DNA of 64,000 bases from VBWE01 sp943372645 (GTDB taxonomy: Bacteria; Bacteroidota; Bacteroidia; Palsa-965): positions 434,001 through 498,000 of the forward strand of contig CALRZN010000001.1 of assembly GCA_943372645.1 (NCBI GenBank), written 5' to 3'. How positions within the stretch are numbered: position 1 is the first letter of the stretch; the number at the start of each line of letters is the position of its first letter. The position numbers were made by a program, and so were the translations under genes. The notes below the pieces were generated by a model. That model was not told where the DNA came from, did no database searches, and saw only the letters and a list, made by a program, of their open reading frames with translations. Below are positions 62,106 to 64,000 of the stretch, in pieces.

Positions 62106-63077
62106 ATGTTTGAAAAACCAAGAATCGGCCAGGAACTGTTAGACGTCCCGATGGGCGATATGATCCAACAGATGGCATTTGCCATTGCTGAAGCACAACG
62201 CCGCTTAGACGAAAACTCCATTGATACGGCCCAGATGATGGGCGGTCTTGAAACAATCACCGATGAAGTAACCGGTGAGGTAACCTTTGCCGACAGCCGG
62301 GTGTTCTTCGGTAAGGAAAAAGTAACAATAACCGATTCCATTACCCTGCATAACCAGAGCAGTGATATGGGATATCGCCAGAGCATCAGGGATAGCTTAC
62401 AGAATGCCGGAGTTAGTTTTGTTACTACCAACCTGGTGAATGTAAGTACGTCGGATGTAGCACCAGGCGCAACCATTACTACTTTGGCTGACCTTAAAGA
62501 CAATGATAACGGCACGTACACAGCAATCGCGTTAAATGATGCATCGAAAGTGTATATGATTCCCGGGGCGGCTTCCAATCCGGATAAATATTACAAATTC
62601 ATCAGCGAAGCAAGTGATACGGACAGAACGTACCTGGAGGTTAGCCGGTACAGCACTTCCATCGCTACCGAAAATCCGGTGGTTGCCGGCACGATCTACG
62701 TTCCGAGCCGTGTTTCAATGCTGGAACTGGGCTTCTCGCCGACCTTCTACCAGTTTGTAGATACCATCATCGAAGTGAAGATCAGCATCAAATACACCCA
62801 GGAAGGTTCTGTAACCCGGAACTCCGCTTCGGGTGGTTTCAGCAGCAGCGGCCGGACACAGGGCTTACGGGGATTAATCTTCGGCGGCCGCCGGAGCACC
62901 ACCGTTACCACGTCACACGTAAACGCTTCGTATTCCCAGAAATTCAGCTATTCGGCAGAAGGCTCGAGTTTACTCCGCACCAAATTAGTTCCGATTCCGC
63001 CGCCGGCAATCCTGGAAGAACGGATCCGGGCGCAGATGGAAGTACTTAGAGACGCTGCATTACCGGCAACATCATGA
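62106..63077 (+). CDS. Paralogue family protein with ~130-residue insert
   Basis: This 323-residue protein has the family N-terminus (MGDMIQQMAFAIAEAQRRLD), central motif (MLELGFSPTFYQFVDTIIEV near residue 203) and C-terminus (HVNASYSQKFSYSAEGSSLL with LVPIPPPAILEERI). An insert of about 130 beta-rich residues (50-195; VTITDSITLHNQSSD, NGTYTAIALNDAS) separates the first two. It overlaps the next gene by 4 bp. Confidence 0.65.
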   Translation: MFEKPRIGQELLDVPMGDMIQQMAFAIAEAQRRLDENSIDTAQMMGGLETITDEVTGEVTFADSRVFFGKEKVTITDSITLHNQSSDMGYRQSIRDSLQNAGVSFVTTNLVNVSTSDVAPGATITTLADLKDNDNGTYTAIALNDASKVYMIPGAASNPDKYYKFISEASDTDRTYLEVSRYSTSIATENPVVAGTIYVPSRVSMLELGFSPTFYQFVDTIIEVKISIKYTQEGSVTRNSASGGFSSSGRTQGLRGLIFGGRRSTTVTTSHVNASYSQKFSYSAEGSSLLRTKLVPIPPPAILEERIRAQMEVLRDAALPATS

Positions 63078-63577
63078 GCGTAGGTCAGGAACTGCTTAAC
63101 GCCCCTTTCCCGGAACTGGTCCGGAGCCTCGGCAATGCAATTGCCGAGGCGCAATATAACCTGGACCGGGTCGCTATCCGCATTGCGCAGCAGATGGCCG
63201 GGTTCAAGCTGAACGGGAACGGAGAGCTGGTGCCGGACGAGACTGCTTTGATTCAGCTGAAAGAAGGTGATCCGAAAGTCAGTCTTCTTGCACTGGGATT
63301 TACACCTACTTTTTATCAGTTCGTCGAAACACATCTTGAATTTAAAATGTCCATTTCGATGAAAACGAGTACCGAAGTAAGTGTTGGTGCATCGGTAAGT
63401 GCGAGTTATTTCGGACTTGTTTCCGCTTCTGTTAATGCAAGCTACTCACAGAAGTATCAGTACGAAGCGAGCGGCAGTTCAGAAATGCGCACCAAACTTG
63501 TAACAGTACCTTCACCGGCCATATTCGAACAGCGGCTGAAACAACTGATCGAAAACGAAGAAGAAGAAACGCCGTAA
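63074..63577 (+). CDS. Paralogue family protein, short form 2
   Basis: This 167-residue protein has family motifs in order: FPELVRSLGNAIAEAQYNLD, LLALGFTPTFYQFVETHLEF near residue 76, and SVNASYSQKYQYEASGSSEM with LVTVPSPAIFEQRL. It is closest to the 323-residue paralogue minus the insert. The C-terminus is acidic (IENEEEETP). It is translationally coupled to the gene before it. Confidence 0.65.
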   Translation: MSVGQELLNAPFPELVRSLGNAIAEAQYNLDRVAIRIAQQMAGFKLNGNGELVPDETALIQLKEGDPKVSLLALGFTPTFYQFVETHLEFKMSISMKTSTEVSVGASVSASYFGLVSASVNASYSQKYQYEASGSSEMRTKLVTVPSPAIFEQRLKQLIENEEEETP

Positions 63578-63581
63578 TCAC

Positions 63582-64000
63582 ATGGCCAGGAGCTGGAAAC
63601 AGTTTTTAAAAAAGGAAGACAGCCCTTCTCAGGATACCGAAAGTTCGAAAGAACTTTCGGGTATTGAGAAGGAGCTGGCTCTTTCACTGGAAGAACTTGC
63701 CGAATCGAATGAGCAGCTGAAATCGGTTCTGCAGGAGCGGGAAGCACTTGAAGAAAAAATGCGTCAGCTGGTAAACCCGTCAGGGGATGCACAGCCGGGC
63801 CCGCGCTTCGGTGGTGAAATTGCCCCGATCGGCCAGAAACGGCGTGATGATCAGAAACAGTTCAACGCTAAAAAAAAGCTCGAAGAAAAACTCCGGAACA
63901 AGAAAAAACTGGAAGAAAAGATCAGGCTGAAAGAAAAAGAACTGGACGCCTGGAATGAAAAAATTGACCGCATCCGGCAAAAAGTGAACCGCACAAAAGC
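63582..64000 (+). CDS. Coiled-coil protein (3' partial)
   Basis: An ATG at 63582, 4 bp after the previous stop, opens a frame that runs off the window end (139 complete codons visible). Residues ~25-65 (LSGIEKELALSLEELAESNE) and ~95-139 (KKKLEEKLRNKKKLEEKIRL) are heptad-rich, Glu/Lys-rich coiled coils, separated by a Gly/Pro-rich linker (NPSGDAQPGPRFGGEIAPIG). No signal peptide. It completes the visible part of the cluster and could be its structural rod or tether. Confidence 0.65.
   Translation, partial: MARSWKQFLKKEDSPSQDTESSKELSGIEKELALSLEELAESNEQLKSVLQEREALEEKMRQLVNPSGDAQPGPRFGGEIAPIGQKRRDDQKQFNAKKKLEEKLRNKKKLEEKIRLKEKELDAWNEKIDRIRQKVNRTK

Overview
The window looks like chromosomal DNA of a Bacteroidota bacterium. 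The main evidence is repeated use of type IX secretion (T9SS) cargo tails, both the type A ending and the gliding-type (CHU_C) ending, together with FadL/OmpP1, AsmA, YraN and DUF4412 proteins. Weak Shine-Dalgarno sequences, promoter-like TTTG / TAnnTTTG elements and typical Bacteroidota intergenic palindromes agree with this. Species cannot be assigned from the sequence alone. Most of the window has balanced base composition; about 49.4-58.2 kb is visibly A+T-richer.

Layout. 0-4.5 kb: end of a T9SS cargo gene, ribE, a zinc-ribbon protein, metF, a HAD-like protein and an unknown gene pair. 4.5-10.6 kb (minus strand): a complete D-alanylation (dlt)-type operon in the order C-D-X-B-A, with an HD hydrolase coupled downstream and an acyltransferase upstream. 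It includes a 49-codon DltX-like gene that is easy to miss. 10.7-17.8 kb: an RND efflux operon (TetR, TolC, membrane fusion protein, RND pump) with two matching candidate operators. 17.9-24.6 kb: asnS, a universal stress protein and two T9SS cargo proteins. 24.6-33.5 kb: an AsmA-like protein, a tandem M90 peptidase pair whose second member has lost its zinc motif, an RluB-type pseudouridine synthase with a long repetitive tail, YraN and DUF4412. 33.6-49.1 kb: a lipoprotein, a large FN3-repeat T9SS protein, a TPR-like protein, a patchwork of nested repeats, an LD-carboxypeptidase, metG, a GDSL lipoprotein, a secreted esterase, FadL and two unknown membrane-anchored proteins.

Most notable region: directly after a tRNA-Arg(CCU) lies an A+T-rich nine-gene operon (49.5-56.8 kb). 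It encodes a PhyH-type dioxygenase, a 63-aa putative precursor peptide ending in Cys, a YcaO enzyme, a TfuA protein, two JmjC/cupin oxygenase paralogues, a methyltransferase fused to an unknown domain, a ThiS/MoaD-like sulfur carrier, and an E1-like enzyme with a rhodanese domain. This reads as a peptide thioamidation (RiPP) pathway with its own sulfur-supply relay. The logic parallels thioviridamide-type pathways, but the enzyme set is different. A degenerate 21/42-bp tandem repeat array follows.

The last 5.7 kb (58.3-64.0 kb, continuing past the window) is a second unusual cluster: a protein with L7/L12-C-terminal-like repeats, a TPR protein, four paralogues sharing one three-part architecture (one carrying an OmpA-like domain but no signal peptide), and a coiled-coil protein. 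I cannot assign it a known function; it may be an intracellular multi-subunit assembly.
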